A DNA stretch of 64,000 nt. Source: Humulus lupulus (lineage: Eukaryota > Streptophyta > Magnoliopsida > Rosales > Cannabaceae). The first letter of the stretch is position 1. The number at the start of each line of letters is the position of its first letter. A model generated the notes under the pieces. It saw only the letters and a list, made by a program, of their open reading frames with translations. It was not told where the DNA came from and did not search any database. Both the position numbers and the translations under genes were made by a program. The DNA lies in NCBI RefSeq assembly GCF_963169125.1, contig NC_084795.1, positions 95,538,911 through 95,602,910 on the forward strand, written 5' to 3'. Positions 41,825 through 54,100 of this stretch are shown here, one piece after another.

Positions 41825-44340
41825 ACCTAGTTTATGACAACTTGCTCTTGGGATGAGAGCTCATCTTCCTTGCCATCTCCACCAGCTCCTGAGGTCGTGC
41901 CGACCGTCTCCACAAGCTCCTTCACCAAAAGATCCTGGAATTTGGCAATGTAGCACCCCCAGAGCTCGGCATCAAGGAAAGAGAGGTCCCTAGCCTAGTT
42001 GAAACACCAAACCCGGTAAAACATCTTTTCCAACAGGTCCTCCAGCTCAGCGTCGACCTACTTCACCATCATCTTTAATTCCTCAACCTGGGTAGATTTC
42101 TCCTTGGCCTCTAATTGTAGGCTCTCGACCTCATTATGAAGATGGTCGCGACTTTGAATCACATACAGAGCCTGCGCCATGGAAATATTTTCGTTATTCA
42201 AGCTTCTTGGTGGCTTGTTCCCTTTCGACGAGGGCAGAGCAAATTCGCACTCTAGCTCGGATCTGAACGAAACAGGATTGCATTAAAATTCAAATAAGGA
42301 ATTAGGTCGAAATATATATATGGGGAATTTAAAATAAAATGAGAGAACTCACAGTCAAAGACATTCTTAGGGCAGAGTCAAGGATAGTTGTGGCGGGATT
42401 TCCTTCTATAGTCCCCAGCTCCCTTGAAGTGAGCCAGTTGCTATGCCCGACAAAGCGATTGGAGATCCCTTGGAGTAGAGCTCGTAAGTGCTTCGGGTGC
42501 TTGTCTACTGACATTGAAAGGGAAGGAGTTGCATCAACAAGCTGCATCAACAACCTGTGGAACTAAGGAGGCATCCTGGGAAGTTAGAGGAGGAGTTTCT
42601 GTGGTCGTTATCGTAGATGATCGAGTTGTTATTGGGAAGAGGCGATCTCCTTGGCCTTCGTTTGAGTTCCCGTCAGTGCTCTAGCCCGAGATGAGTTCAT
42701 CTTGGAGACCCGCTGTCTCTTAATGACCGAGCTGGAGCTGGTGAAGGCATTTTTCAGATTGATATCGTCTTCTGCAAGATGATCAAAAGTGTTAGACAAA
42801 TTTTAACTATGTAAACAATAAAAAGTAAAAGTACAAGAATCCTACCCTCTGAAATAGAGGAGGAAACTACAATGATTAGCTCCGAATTGGGGATCAGGCT
42901 AGCTACGGTTGGGACTTCTAAATCTTAAATTATTTGGGGTGGGGGAGATTATAACAAAGTTACATCAAAAACTCTTTTCAAGCTCGATATCTTCATCTGA
43001 ACTAGGCTCATATTCGGCTTTCCTAAAACCCAGGGTAATGGCCCCGCTGTCTAAGGTATACAAAGGTTGGATCTTTGTTCCATATTACTAAAAAATGGTG
43101 GACCTAAAATGGAAGGTGTTATTTACAACTATTGTATATTTAGGGTAGGCAAGATCGTGGTGGAGGACCAAGAGGTAGACACATTGTTGCACCATGACAT
43201 CCATGTTTAGATCCTTAGGGTGCCTAGTCACGACCTTCCTTGGATCGTGTCGGGCAAACACAAAACTTGTAGAAGCCCAGTTAATTGCACTATAAAGGTT
43301 ACCTTGGTCGGAGGTGCTGACTGCTTCCCCTGACTCTACACGACCTTGGTTATTATTCTGGTCGCCTTAGACATTCCTTCTACGCACCAAAGGCGCGACT
43401 TCTTCTTCCTCAACCTTCTCAACAAATGCTATAGGCCTCTTAAGACCTCCAGGTTTACTGGCCAAGGTTTGACCCTCCTTGATCAAACTATATGCGAATA
43501 TGGTGGCATCATTCACTACTGCTAAATACTCCTTTTTAGTAAGAAGAGTAGAAGAGAGGGTTTGGTACTGACCCAAGCGAACTTGAGAGGCTATAGACCT
43601 TATGTAAATAGTTGCATAAGGAAATAACTCGATCAGAGTAAGCAAAGGCTAAGCCATAAAAACTCAAATGAGGTTAAAAGCAAGGATACCTACGAGTTCG
43701 GTTGAAGTAGTTGTGTTCACAATTTTGTAACCCATTCAACAGGAAGAACTGGTCTTTGTAATCATTTAGATTGGTCGGGAGGTCAATGATGCTGGAAGAT
43801 TTGGGGAACCGGGTGAGGTAATAAAAACCATCACCTCTAATTCTGGTGTTCGCGTTGGCCTTCAAGAAAAAACTAAACGATATCCTCTGGAGTATGTTCC
43901 TCCCACTCGTTCTTAACAAATAAATACTTAAGCCTCGCGAAAAGTTGATAAGTGTTTAGGGGAAGTTGGAACAGTGCTACCTTCACAAAGTTCAGAAAAT
44001 TTGTGAAGTACGAGCTCAAGGGGAGGAGCGCCCTTGCTTTCAGGTGCTCACCACTCCATGCCCCAATATTATTCTCCAGGGGACTGCAGCTCCACTCACC
44101 ATCCATCACAGGACGGGCGTAAAATTTTGAGTCTGTCTCGATCCCATGACTCCTCATAATTTTTTTCACTTGGTGCATCGAGATTATATGAGACACGATC
44201 CTCTAAGTCTCAATGAAGTTATCAAACCTAACCTCGACCTCCCGTTCCACCACTGGCCCAAAGTGTGGAATATGGGTCTCGACGACCTGCTTTTCCTGGG
44301 AATCGAAGCCTATGATAGTTTTTCCTTTCTTCTTGCCCAT
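41825..44340 (-). pseudogene. Antisense ORF of Tat element B (PF04195-like domain plus coiled coil)
   Basis: Minus-strand gene with ATG at 44340 (MGKKKGKTIIGFDSQEKQ). The frame runs past one stop (44197-44205) through MSHIISMHQVKKIMRSHGIE and ARALLPLSSYFTNFLNFVKVA, LFQLPLNTYQLFARLKYLFV, TPEDIV; a 1-base shift then gives FFLKANANTRIRGDGFYYL. This core matches element A's antisense ORF and the pieces at 2284-2776 and 63809-64000. Downstream exons are interrupted: 43645-43367 (LTLIELFPYATIYIRS.., EEEEVAPLVRRR). A C-terminal coiled coil follows at 42240-41830 (AQALYVIQSRDHLHNEVESL; EKSTQVEELKMMVK) and then FYRVWCFN, DLSFLDAELWGCYIAKFQDL and an acidic tail. Introns are likely between these blocks. 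Function unknown; similar ORFs are found in other Tat elements. Confidence 0.78.
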
Positions 44341-45339
44341 TTTTTAATGTATTTGTTCACCTAGTTACAAAATGAATGTTAAAGGCGACCTAGGATGTAA
44401 TCTAGTTTTAAGATCATGGGAAAACGCGACCTAAAGATTAAAAGCTTGACTACCCGAACTAAAACTTCTACGGGCTTAAAACGTATCTAAATCCCTAATA
44501 CGTGCATCCATGTGTGCCTCTAATTCATGTGCCCTAATCTTTGTAAGTACTTTCACCTCAAAAATCGTGTATCTGAGTAATGGTTTTGAAAGGAAATTTT
44601 AATGTAAAACCACCCCATAACCATGTCCCTTAAGCTACCCAATTTTAGATTTGAAACCCTTAAACTTTTGGCCTAAACTACTATCCATTGAACCTCAAAA
44701 CCCAGAAAAAACCCAAAAATTTTCCTATTTTGTGCTTTACATTCTATCATTTTTGGTCCTATAAGATGGCTTACCTACCTCGACGTATCTAAAATCAAAA
44801 TGAACCACATACAGAACCAAAATGAAAAAAGAAAGAACTGGAAAAATTAAAAAACATGTACATAAATGTGTAGAAGAAGTTTAAAGTAGAAAAAAAAATA
44901 GAAACTTGCGAGTTGGTTCTTGATCAAAGTTTGGAAGGGTGATAAAAGTCGAGATTGCAGATGAATTTCTAGGAAGAAATCGCCAAAGAGCACTGAGAAC
45001 TCGAGGGTTTCAGGAAAAAGGGGAAAAGGAATTTGAATGCAACGGTGGTGAAGAATCAGAGTACTCCAATATATATGAAAATTCTAGGGAAAGATCTGAG
45101 CCACATGATCAAAATTGTTAGAGATCGAAGGGCTTAGAATAAATGAACAAAATGGCGGCAAAAAAGTTAACAAGACAATTGTCACAGTACTCGAAACCCA
45201 AAAATAGCCTATAACAAGTACACACGTGTTGTATACTCGAGTGGGTAGGTGGGCACATTTTCCCACACCGAAAGTAGAAAAGCCCCTATTGTGCGTGTCA
45301 GGAGTACCGTCATACACGAGCAAGGTCTTGGGGGACACA
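44341..45339. other. Spacer before the 3' LTR of element B
   Basis: About 1 kb of AT-rich non-coding sequence upstream of the antisense ORF, so a candidate place for its promoter. It ends with the polypurine tract AAGGTCTTGGGGGACACA (45322-45339). Confidence 0.5.
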
Positions 45340-46023
45340 TGTTGTACCAATTTTTCTTCTCTGAGATACAGTTGTCAAGAAATATATGAAGGTTACAAGA
45401 CTGAAGACATTTCATTAACTACAAATTAAATAGCTCGAGATTACATCTTTGAGTTAGGCTATCATGAGATCCTCCAGATCGGCCTAAATGACTGTGATAG
45501 AGATCGAATAACACAATGCCTAAATCAACTGCATTAGTCTTTGAGCATTACTAGTTTTAGATCATTACTCCAGTTTGAGGAATACATTTGTTTTGCCGCA
45601 TAAGGGTGAATCCCCATATACTCGGATATTCTTTATACGCAATTAATACTTGTAATCGTTATCTAATAAATGTTTGATATCAAAGGAATTAGCATATCTA
45701 AGGAATTATGTATTTGGTAAATTACCCATTGTTGCAAGTTACCAAATACTCTACGGTTACACAAAATTGTCCATCAAGCCCCTATATATACAGAGGGAAG
45801 TGGCATTAGAAGGGATTGAATTTCATAGGAAAAAACACTGTAGAAATTGTCTTAAAAAGTTTCTCCTACAGTTCATAAACAGAATAATATAGACTTTTAG
45901 ACTAGGTGGATTTTCACCACTGAACCACGTAAACTCCTTGTGTTCTTTATTTATGGTTTATAAAAGCCTACTCTCTCTTATTCAGATTTCTTACTCTACC
46001 GTTGGAGAAAAATCGTGTCAACA
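45340..46023 (+). mobile_element. 3' LTR of element B
   Basis: Starts TGTTGTACCAATTTTTC and ends ATCGTGTCAACA, then ATTAC (46024-46028), identical to the 5 bp before the 5' LTR. Confidence 0.92.
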
Positions 46024-46028
46024 ATTAC

Positions 46029-47457
46029 GTACTTGATAACACTTAAATAAAGAGTTATTTTTATACTTTTAAGGTTATAAATGTAGGATTAGGAAGAGTG
46101 ATGTTTTCTTATTGTTGTTATTTTTATTTAATTTTTTTCTCTTTTTTCTTGTTAGTGAGTTTATTGTGTCTTTGTAGTAGAAAGTATTAAAACAATGATT
46201 TATGCTTGAATTGTCTAAAGAGAAAGATGAGAAGAAAATTGCAATTTAAATTTTCTCTTTGTGCTAAAAATTCAAGTTATGTTGTAGCAAGGAAAATTTT
46301 GATGGAGGATTTCGATCAGGATTCAAGTGGATATTTTAAACATGTGAAGGAAAGACGCGTGGCACTTCATTAATTGAGCTAGAAAAGAATGTTGAGGTGG
46401 TGAAATCAGATGCATAGTTGAGTATTTTGGAGCATTTTCAAGAGGGAAATGAAAGGAGTTCACATGTTAAAAATGGAAAGGTAAATTTTATCATTTGTCA
46501 TCTATTTTGGGAAACCAAGCATCATCAAAAGGGGACGCCAGCCACCATTTGAAGGGAGAGCTACCATTGTAGATCGAGGGAGACAAAAAATGAAGAAAAA
46601 GAAGAAGAAGAAATTCCAAGCTCGAGGAGGAGAATCGAAGGAAGAAAACGAGGGGGGTGGGGAAAGACAAGATTATTGATTCATCATCTTTAGGTTGTTT
46701 TCTCCTCTTTAATCTCATTTAAGTTTTTAATTTCTATAACCTTTTCTATTTCAATACCCGTGAGCAGTTTTGATTATGGATTTGTGCTCTTGAATATAGC
46801 CATGAACTAAATCTTTTGAGGCTTGAATTATTAATGAACCCAATGTCTTAGTTTTCAATTTCTAGCACTTTGTTTTTGCAAAAATACCCTTGTTCATTCA
46901 AGTGTGCTCAATGATTAATATTTGTGCTGGTAAGTTTGAATATAATGGATGCACTTGAATAACACAAGTAGTTAATCTTTTAGGTTATGTTCAGTGAATA
47001 GCATAAGATTGTGTTATTTTCCTTGTGTAACAATTGTGAATTGAAGCTTAAAATTATATTCTTAAATTTGATTGGCATAGGAATATGTTTAAATAGGTGA
47101 AAGAATTGATACCATAGGATTTTGGAAAGTTCTATTAATATATTTTGAATTCTTGTTAACTCTAAGAATGTTGCTAAAATATTTCTACAACAAACGATAC
47201 AAGTTACTTGACATAGAGGAATTTAATAGTTCAAGCCCATTTCACTAAATCACATTTCTTTTGCATTTATATTGTTATAATTAGTTTTAGTTTAAAAGAA
47301 TCAACCAACTTTATTTTTCACTATTATTAATTTTTGGTCATTTATTTGTGCACGAGTATTCGCTAATTCAAACTTTATGGAGACGATATTCAAATTATCA
47401 TTATATTACTTGTTTTGTGACTATGTACTCTTGCACATTATTAATCAAATTTTATCA
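46029..47457 (+). mobile_element. Athila-like LTR of element F
   Basis: About 1.43 kb ending TATCACAACA just before a decayed primer-binding site. The last 150 bp (GGAGACGATATTCAAATTATC, ATTACTTGTTTTGTG) match the end of element E's LTR. The 5' boundary is unclear because element B inserted at 46024; 46029 is where sequence resumes after the duplicated target. Confidence 0.55.
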
Positions 47458-47485
47458 CAACAAGTTTTTTGGCTTCGTTCACAAG
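47458..47485 (+). other. Primer-binding site of element F (decayed)
   Basis: AGTTTTTTGGCTTCGTTCAC, aligned to element E's TTTTTGGTGCCGTTGCC. Bases downstream (GAATTTAGTGAAATTTTG) also match between the two copies. Confidence 0.65.
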
Positions 47486-47651
47486 GATAGAATTTAGTGA
47501 AATTTTGTGTGTTAATAATCAAATGCTTTTCATTTTTGTCTTTTTTTTTCTTTTCATTTGTTTATTTCTATTTTACGCTTGTGTTTGTTTGGTCCTTTTG
47601 AGATGTACTTGAGATGTCACATCAACAAGTACTCTTGAATTTCTTTTCAAC

Positions 47652-48320
47652 ATGGCTTGGAGCCTTTACATAAAGCATGGTGGAGACATAAATTTGTTCA
47701 TGAGGTTTCGTTACCATGGTTTGTCTAGAGAGTGTTTACTTGAAGTCTTCCTCAATGGGTTGCATGCCACCACAAGAGAATGGGTAGAAAAAGGAGATGG
47801 TACCACTAATTTCTACCAAATATCCAGTGAGGAAGCCTATTGGATGTTTGACGACATGGCAGAATATGATGAGTAGTATTGATTGAATTCTCCAATGACC
47901 AACAAAGTTTGGGAGAACGATTTTAGCCATATGGAGGCTACTTTTGAAGATTGCACTCCATAACCATGGGGGGAGACATTTGAGGATTTTCAAGACTTCA
48001 TCATAGAAGAACCTCCACAAGTGGATCAATCAAGTTCATTGGAGGAGTTGGTGAAGGAATATATGGCTAAAAACGATGCCTTAATTCAATGCCAGGCTAA
48101 ATCCTTAAGGAATTTGGTGAATCAAACTGGGTAGGCCAATGAGTTGTGTAATAAACCACATGGTGTTGCGCTTAGCATTATGGAAAATTCAAGGGAGAAA
48201 GAACAAAGTGAGGAGGTCATTTTGAGAAAATGTGAAGATTTTGAGGTGCTTTGGGAAAATTTTGAGAGGCAAAATGAGTCCCTTCTATCCAAAGTAGTGA
48301 AGAAAAGGGAGAAAAAATAG
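47652..48320 (+). pseudogene. Athila-like Gag of element F (broken)
   Basis: Gag coats element RNA. 47652-47876 reads AWSLYIKHGGDINLFMRFRY, HGLSRECLLEVFLNGLHATT and SSEEAYWMFDDMAEYDE. This fits the Athila-type Gag core pattern 'RF+..HG......+F..GL...TR', with a Lys/Glu-rich bridge and 'S.EEAY...++MAE'. After a stop at 47877 the frame goes on to ATFEDCTP, EEPPQVDQSSSLEELVKEYM, AKNDALIQCQAKSLRNLVNQ (stop), LCNKPHGVALSIMENS, REKEQSEEVILRKCEDFEVL, WENF and ends VVKKREKK at 48318. Element E keeps only the part from MENSR on. A clear pol never follows, so the element seems to be of the Gag-only, non-autonomous kind. Confidence 0.7.
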
Positions 48321-48735
48321 TAAATTCAAGTTTGTTGAATTCTCTCTTTGTCTAGAATGCTGCACTATTATTTCAGCAAAATGGTGCAAAAAAGTTAAAT
48401 GCAACCCTCCATCACCCTTATCGCAACACCACCAAGATCAACAAGAAGAAGACTTTGTTTTTTTAACATAAAGAGTCATTGGTCACGGAAGGGTACACAT
48501 ATGAAGATTTTTTGGCCACCACCCCCTTCTGCCACCATTAGCATTGTTCTGTGTCATCCATCATGCACATTCTTGAAAAGAAAGTCAAGTTGATCATTTA
48601 AGCGCACCCATTCCACATCTCGCCATGCTTGAGGGCATCCACAATGAAGATCCATTGGTGAAGGCATATGCCACTCTCTATGGGCGAAAGCCTCTCTTTA
48701 ATGTGTGCTTCTCCAAAAAGTCAAGTCAATGACTT
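48321..48735 (+). pseudogene. Gag C-terminal region and conserved second frame (element F)
   Basis: Proline-rich Gag end: YEDF then PPPPSATISIVLCHPSCTF and the stop after KRKSS at 48595, aligned with element E's YEDPF-polyproline-KSKSS stop. Beyond that stop another frame is conserved between both copies: PHLAMLEGIHNEDP and VKAYATLYGRKPLFNVCFSK to a stop near 48729. A frameshift within the proline run separates the pieces here. The protein family of the second frame is not recognised. Confidence 0.5.
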
Positions 48736-50689
48736 TAAATCAAGCGCTTCTAGGGAGGCAACTCGAGTTTCTAAACTTTGTTTTTGATTTTGATTTAGTA
48801 TTTTACTTATGTTCATTGCATTTCCTTTATTGAATATTTTTATGTTTGTAAAGAAAAAGGTTTCCTTGTTTCTTGATGTTCTTCCGCTTGATCCTTGGTG
48901 TTAATTTTGTCTTTCAGGTCTTGCAAAAGCAAGGAAAGAATTTTGGGAATATTTTGACGGTCTGATGCATTTGCAGAAGTTTTGCTGAAACATTTCACGG
49001 TGCGAAATGGGTGGTATTTCTGAAAAAATGAGATCTTCGCCTACTGTATTAAAAATTTTACACATATAATTTTGTTGCAGCAAAATTTTCAAGTGGGGCA
49101 AAAAGCAAGTCAGTGGGCTTCACGAGCTCACGTAAATTTTGGGTGAGGGCTCGCATGGAAAACTGAGTTTGCATTTAAAAAGAATAAAAATGAAAATAAA
49201 AAAACATGCGTGTTACTCTTCCATCTCTCGTCTTCTCACCATTTTCCCTAGCCACCATCCCTAAATCCCATCCCCACCATCACCTTTGACCACCATCACA
49301 TCCGCCTACCTCAACACCATTCCCACCACCACTCAAATCCCAGGTGGCCGAGCACCCCTACGCGAAGAACCCAGTCGCAACCCAGGTGCGATTTTGCATC
49401 CCAGCTTCGCCCCATTTGCGCAAACCCTAGTTGCAATCGCCCTTCTTCAATGAATCTTAATACCAATGCCGAGAACCTTCAGCGTCACCTCCTCTGCCCA
49501 AAATTTGAGCACCCACGATCTCCTTCACCTCTTCGTCGTGTCTAGCGAGCCCACCCCGCACCCCACCGAGCGCGACCAAGGTGTGCAATGCTAGTGCCCC
49601 ATGTGTGCAATTCCACAAACCCAAGGCCCTCTCCTCCCAACCCCGACCCCAGGCATACAGGTCCCTCACGCGAAAAATAAGAACCCTCGCGTGACTTCAA
49701 CCTCACTATCCTCTTCGCGTGCCGTGACCTCAACCCAGTCACTCAACCCACCTTCTTGCACGAAGCCCCAACTGCGATGTTTCATTACCACTAACGCCGC
49801 CGCCTAGCACCTCCGACATTGAACACCCTAGAAATCGCAACCCATTTTTACTTGACCCTCTATTTTCTCCCCTGCCCAAAATCCATGAACCTAGCTGCAA
49901 ACCCAAAATCTCCTCATCACTTGCCTTTTTGACTGAACTCGACCCCTGAAACACATCTGTTTCATTACTTCTGTTAGCCATTCAGGTGCTCGTCACTTAA
50001 GACTTTTGTGATTTGGAAATTTCATTAAGTCTCAAAATTTTTGAGCATGTCAGCGTATTGATTGGCCATTCAAGATTTGGGTGCCTATTTGCGCTTTACA
50101 AACCTATTTTGGGTAGTTATTTGAAGTAATTGGTTATGCTAATTAGTGTGATTCTGGGTAACATCTGTTATTTCTCCTCTCCTGGAGCAGCTTTATTGAT
50201 GGCGGGATGGGAGATCATTTCGAGGCTTGGCTAACTCAATCTATTGCAAATTTGGTTAGATAATTTCATTGAATCCCCCAGCAAACTTTTGTGATTTTTG
50301 CACAGGCACCAACATATTTTTGAATGAGCACTTCTTCAATTCAACTCTCCAATTTGTTTTTTTAATTTTGATGTACTGTTTTGTTGCATTTTTTTTATGT
50401 TAATTGTAGTTAGCTTTTATGGTTAATTTTATTGTGTGATGATTTTTGTTGTAGTAAGGTTATTGCCCAATCTTTAGTTTAGATGTGTTAGTGTGTTTTT
50501 GTTGTGTTTTCTCTCTATTCCTGCTTCTTGTATATTGAGGTAATGCTAGTTGTTGTTGGGTTGTCTTAGTTTTGTCTTTGGTGTGTGTTCATGTGTTTGT
50601 GTTGTTTCTTGAGAGGAGTTGTTTTGCTTTAGTTTTCGTGCATTACTTTGGGGCTCGATGATGAACCACATATAAAAAAATATTAAAAC
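48736..50689 (+). mobile_element. Non-coding internal region of element F
   Basis: No RT, RNase H or integrase is visible. 48780-48900 (TTGAATATTTTTATGTTTG, TCCTTGTTTCTTGATGTTCTT) matches element E's 22440-22570. 49200-49450 is pyrimidine-rich with CCACCATCAC-type runs, matching E's 21960-22200 in inverted orientation. 49450-49990 is GC-richer, with several overlapping short frames on both strands that show no motif. The absence of pol over 2 kb between Gag and the 3' conserved region supports a non-autonomous element. Confidence 0.55.
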
Positions 50690-51121
50690 AAATCCATCAC
50701 CTTGCCTCTTGTTTTGTGTTCTAGGCTAATCGTTCTCAACCGTTAACGGGGTTTGAAAAATATTGATAATAGTGTTGAACCCCATTTTGTGTGCATGGCT
50801 TGACCAATAATTTCTTGAAACCTTAAAGATAGATAGCTAGACTTTTGAGAGAGCTTAAGTTTCTAGAATAGCTTAATGGTTCCCTTGAGACGAAATCCTA
50901 GACAACACTTAACCAAGGACATGATTTAGGCTATCTTCAAACCGTTTGAGCCTTTCAAGCGAACCGTTATATACTTTTTATCTATAGTCACCCCATTGAG
51001 CTTGATTGAATCTCTTTCTTTCTTTACCACATGCTAGCCTAGCTATAGACACTTTCTTTCACCATACCCTTTTAGCACCTTGGTTTTTCTTGGATATATG
51101 TTGAGTGTTTCATCATGAGGG
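50690..51121 (+). mobile_element. 3' conserved internal region of element F, left part
   Basis: About 80% similar by eye to the minus strand of 32640-32965 (CTTGACCAATAATTTCTTGA; CGAAATCCTAGACA; AACCAAGGACATGATTTAGG). It is interrupted at 51121 by a Copia solo LTR and resumes at 54354. Confidence 0.75.
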
Positions 51122-54100
51122 AGTTAATATTAAATGAGAAAAATAAGAATGCGCAGCGAAATAGGATTTTTAAAAAATTTATTAATAATATTCAGGATCA
51201 TACATATATATATATATATTAAATGACACATATATGGATAGGACATTACTCTAGTAGCCTATCAAGTGTCCTTGAATCTTTTTGTATAAATCCATGATCT
51301 TCATATCATTTACGAAATATCAAACCTTAGCCTTCCAAGTCAACCCTCCAACACACAAGGACGTGTATGGGCACGTAGGATTCAAATGTTTATTTAGACT
51401 ATTTAGATGTACTCAACACATGAGATCTAGAGAGGATTGAGAAGAGAGAGGCTATAGAAATTTCTAGAATTTCAAGTTTAGGAAATTTTACTGTTTCTTT
51501 TCTTAGAGAGAGTATGACAGTCAAAATTAACAACTTCTAAACTTATTAAAAATATTGCTTGTTTTTTAGATTTGTAAAGATAATTAAATAATTTAATTAA
51601 TCATTATTTTATTTAAATAAAATTTACTAGTCACATATAATTTTATTAATTAATTTAAATCATATTTAAAAATAATAATTGAATATAATCAAATAAACAA
51701 ATTAATATGAAATTCAAAATTCAAATCACAGGAATAGGATATCCTTGAAAGTGGCGCCACTCACAATGCAGCATAGTGACTGGCGTGTGCCACTATTTGG
51801 CTATCCCTCATATTCTTATTTGTTTGTTTAATTAATATTTAAGAAAATATATTATTCCAAAATAAATATCAGTTAATTCAAAATTAACTTTATCTTAAAG
51901 TATCAGTTTTAAATAAATAAATATTTTATAATCAGATAAAAATAAACTCTTTCTACATTAATCCAAACATTATTAATATTTATTTTAACATAATGTTTTT
52001 CAGAATAAAAACTATATAGTTAAATAATTATTTAATTCACAATTAACCAATTTCCCATAATTATCACATAATTATTTTTTTGCCCTTGAAAATTCCACTA
52101 CAACAAAAACACCATTTTAGGACACTTGTATAGGGCACTCACCTAGATGCAAGTCCTAAAAATAGCTCCTGGACTTTTTAGGACTTCCATTGCGAGGCCT
52201 TAAAGAATTTCTTTTAGGGCTCGCGAAGCGAGTTCTAAAAACTATGTGTGTCCTAAAAGTTTGACTTTTTAGGACTCACATTGCGAGTCCTTAAAGAATC
52301 TTTTTAGGACACTCATTGCGAGTCCTAAAAACTTATGTGTGTTCTAAGAGTTTGAATTTTAAAAAATCACAAATTCCCTCCAATCTCTTGGACTTTTTGG
52401 ACTCTCGTTGAGAGTCCTTAAATAATTTCTTTTAGGACACGCAGTGTGAGCCCTAAAAACTTATGTGTGTCCTAAAAGTTTGAATAATTTTTTTTAACAA
52501 AAGTTTTATTAATAATTTAATAAATAAATAAAAATAAATTTAGAAGCCCTAATATAACTTTTTTTAACCACTCGATTTCTTTCTCATCTCTGTACCTGAT
52601 CCGTTCTCTTTCCTTCTCTCCTTGCAGTTGCAACTGCCAGGCCCGAACGGTGGACCTCTGTCCACCAGATGGCGATACGCACCACACCACAGGGTTCCCG
52701 AGCCCCCGAAACCCAAAGCCCCAGAACCTCTCCTCCCCACTCACCGTCCTCTGCCTCGACGAGATATGTGATGCTCCGCCGACGCCGTAGCTTCCCATGC
52801 AATTTTCTATCGATTTCGAGGTCGTTTGGGCCAATGGGTAGCATGGTCGGGTTCGTGAGCTCAAGGGGATCAAATACAATAGGATCATATTGGTCGGGTT
52901 CTTGAGCTCAAGGGGATCAAACCCCTATGGAGATTGGTCTGAAATGTCGCCGGAGGTGCTAGCCGGTGTCGTGGAAACCTGAGGGTTCTCGGCCTTATTC
53001 TGACCACCACAATGGATGGTGAGTCTCACCACCACCATTTTTTAGTCCCCTTCGACCTCTACTTCAAAACCCAAGGGTTGATTCCTCAACCACCGCTGCT
53101 GGGGTGGCGCCGCCATTGTCATTGTCAAAGCTCCAGCATGAGGTTCGGCCAAAAATAATGTGGGGCGGCCCGAGGCTCATTTCGAGCTCTAAAACATTTT
53201 TTTAGGACTCGAAACCTTAGTTTGTAAGTCTCTCAAACAGAGGACTCGCACCTCGCGAGGCCTAAAAAGCGTTTTTTGTAGTAGTGTTAATTCCTTTGCA
53301 ATTTTGTCATTTAGTCTACAAATCTTCCTTATGACATTCTTACCCTTGACATTATAGGACAAAGGTGACCTGGAAACCATGGACCTATAATACGAAGTGT
53401 CAATAAACCATATTATTAATCAAACTCTTTAATCTAATAAGCTCATTAATTAATTACATGATTACTCCAATATAAATATGGAATTGCACTCTAAGTATTT
53501 ATGGAAATATATTTACAGGGTTTTCTTTGTTGTCCATTGATATACTCAATAAATGTAGTTTTGTCCTCCAATTATTGGTTTGTTAATTAGAGCTGGTCAA
53601 AATTACTGTTTTGCCCTTCTAATTACTTCTTGTTCCTTAAGGACCATTAATTCACTTGTGAATAAATAATCTATAATCAAATTATAGATTTGAGCTCAAT
53701 AACTATTAAGTTCCAGAATTAGCCCTTAAGGGAACCAATATTTAATCCGTTAGGAAAGTATGGATTCCAATATTGTAAATCATATTCTCTGCCATTCATG
53801 ATATTGAATCTATGCAACAAAAGTCACTAGCCTAATTATACTAAGAAACCTTAACGAGTGAATCAAATGATCCAATAAGCACAAATAGGAGTTCATGACT
53901 ACTTAGGATTTAGACTGTTCTACAAATGATCATCTATTATGATTAGAATTAAATCTTTATGGAAAATGGTAAGTTTATAAAGATAGTTAATTCATACCAG
54001 TCTTGTCATATATAATTTCTATTATATACAGTACATTTACCAATATGACTATCCACATCAGTAATCTGAATCTAGATTAATTGCATCATATATGCTTAGT

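Larger units (their letters stand above)
34309..46023 (+). mobile_element. Tat-type Ty3/Gypsy element B (11.7 kb, complete ends, degenerate)
   Basis: LTRs 34309-34914 (606 bp) and 45340-46023 (684 bp), flanked by ATTAC at 34304-34308 and 46024-46028. A primer-binding site follows the 5' LTR and a polypurine tract (AAGGTCTTGGGGGACACA) precedes the 3' LTR. Internal order: gag, protease, RT, RNase H, aRH, integrase, spacer, antisense ORF. The first LTR base pair is TA instead of TG, a point mutation. It is a different family from element A: shorter LTRs and another primer site, with the same overall plan. All genes carry stops and indels, and the LTRs differ at many sites, so the insertion is old. 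Confidence 0.92.

Noticed and set aside
49457..49981. Overlapping short ORFs on both strands in element F
   Set aside because: Local GC-richness opens several frames; none is conserved in the sister copy E.
52517..52905. Protein of 78-123 residues in the small CACTA element
   Set aside because: Both strands are open over the same GC-rich stretch and no family can be recognised; possible captured DNA but not supported as a gene.
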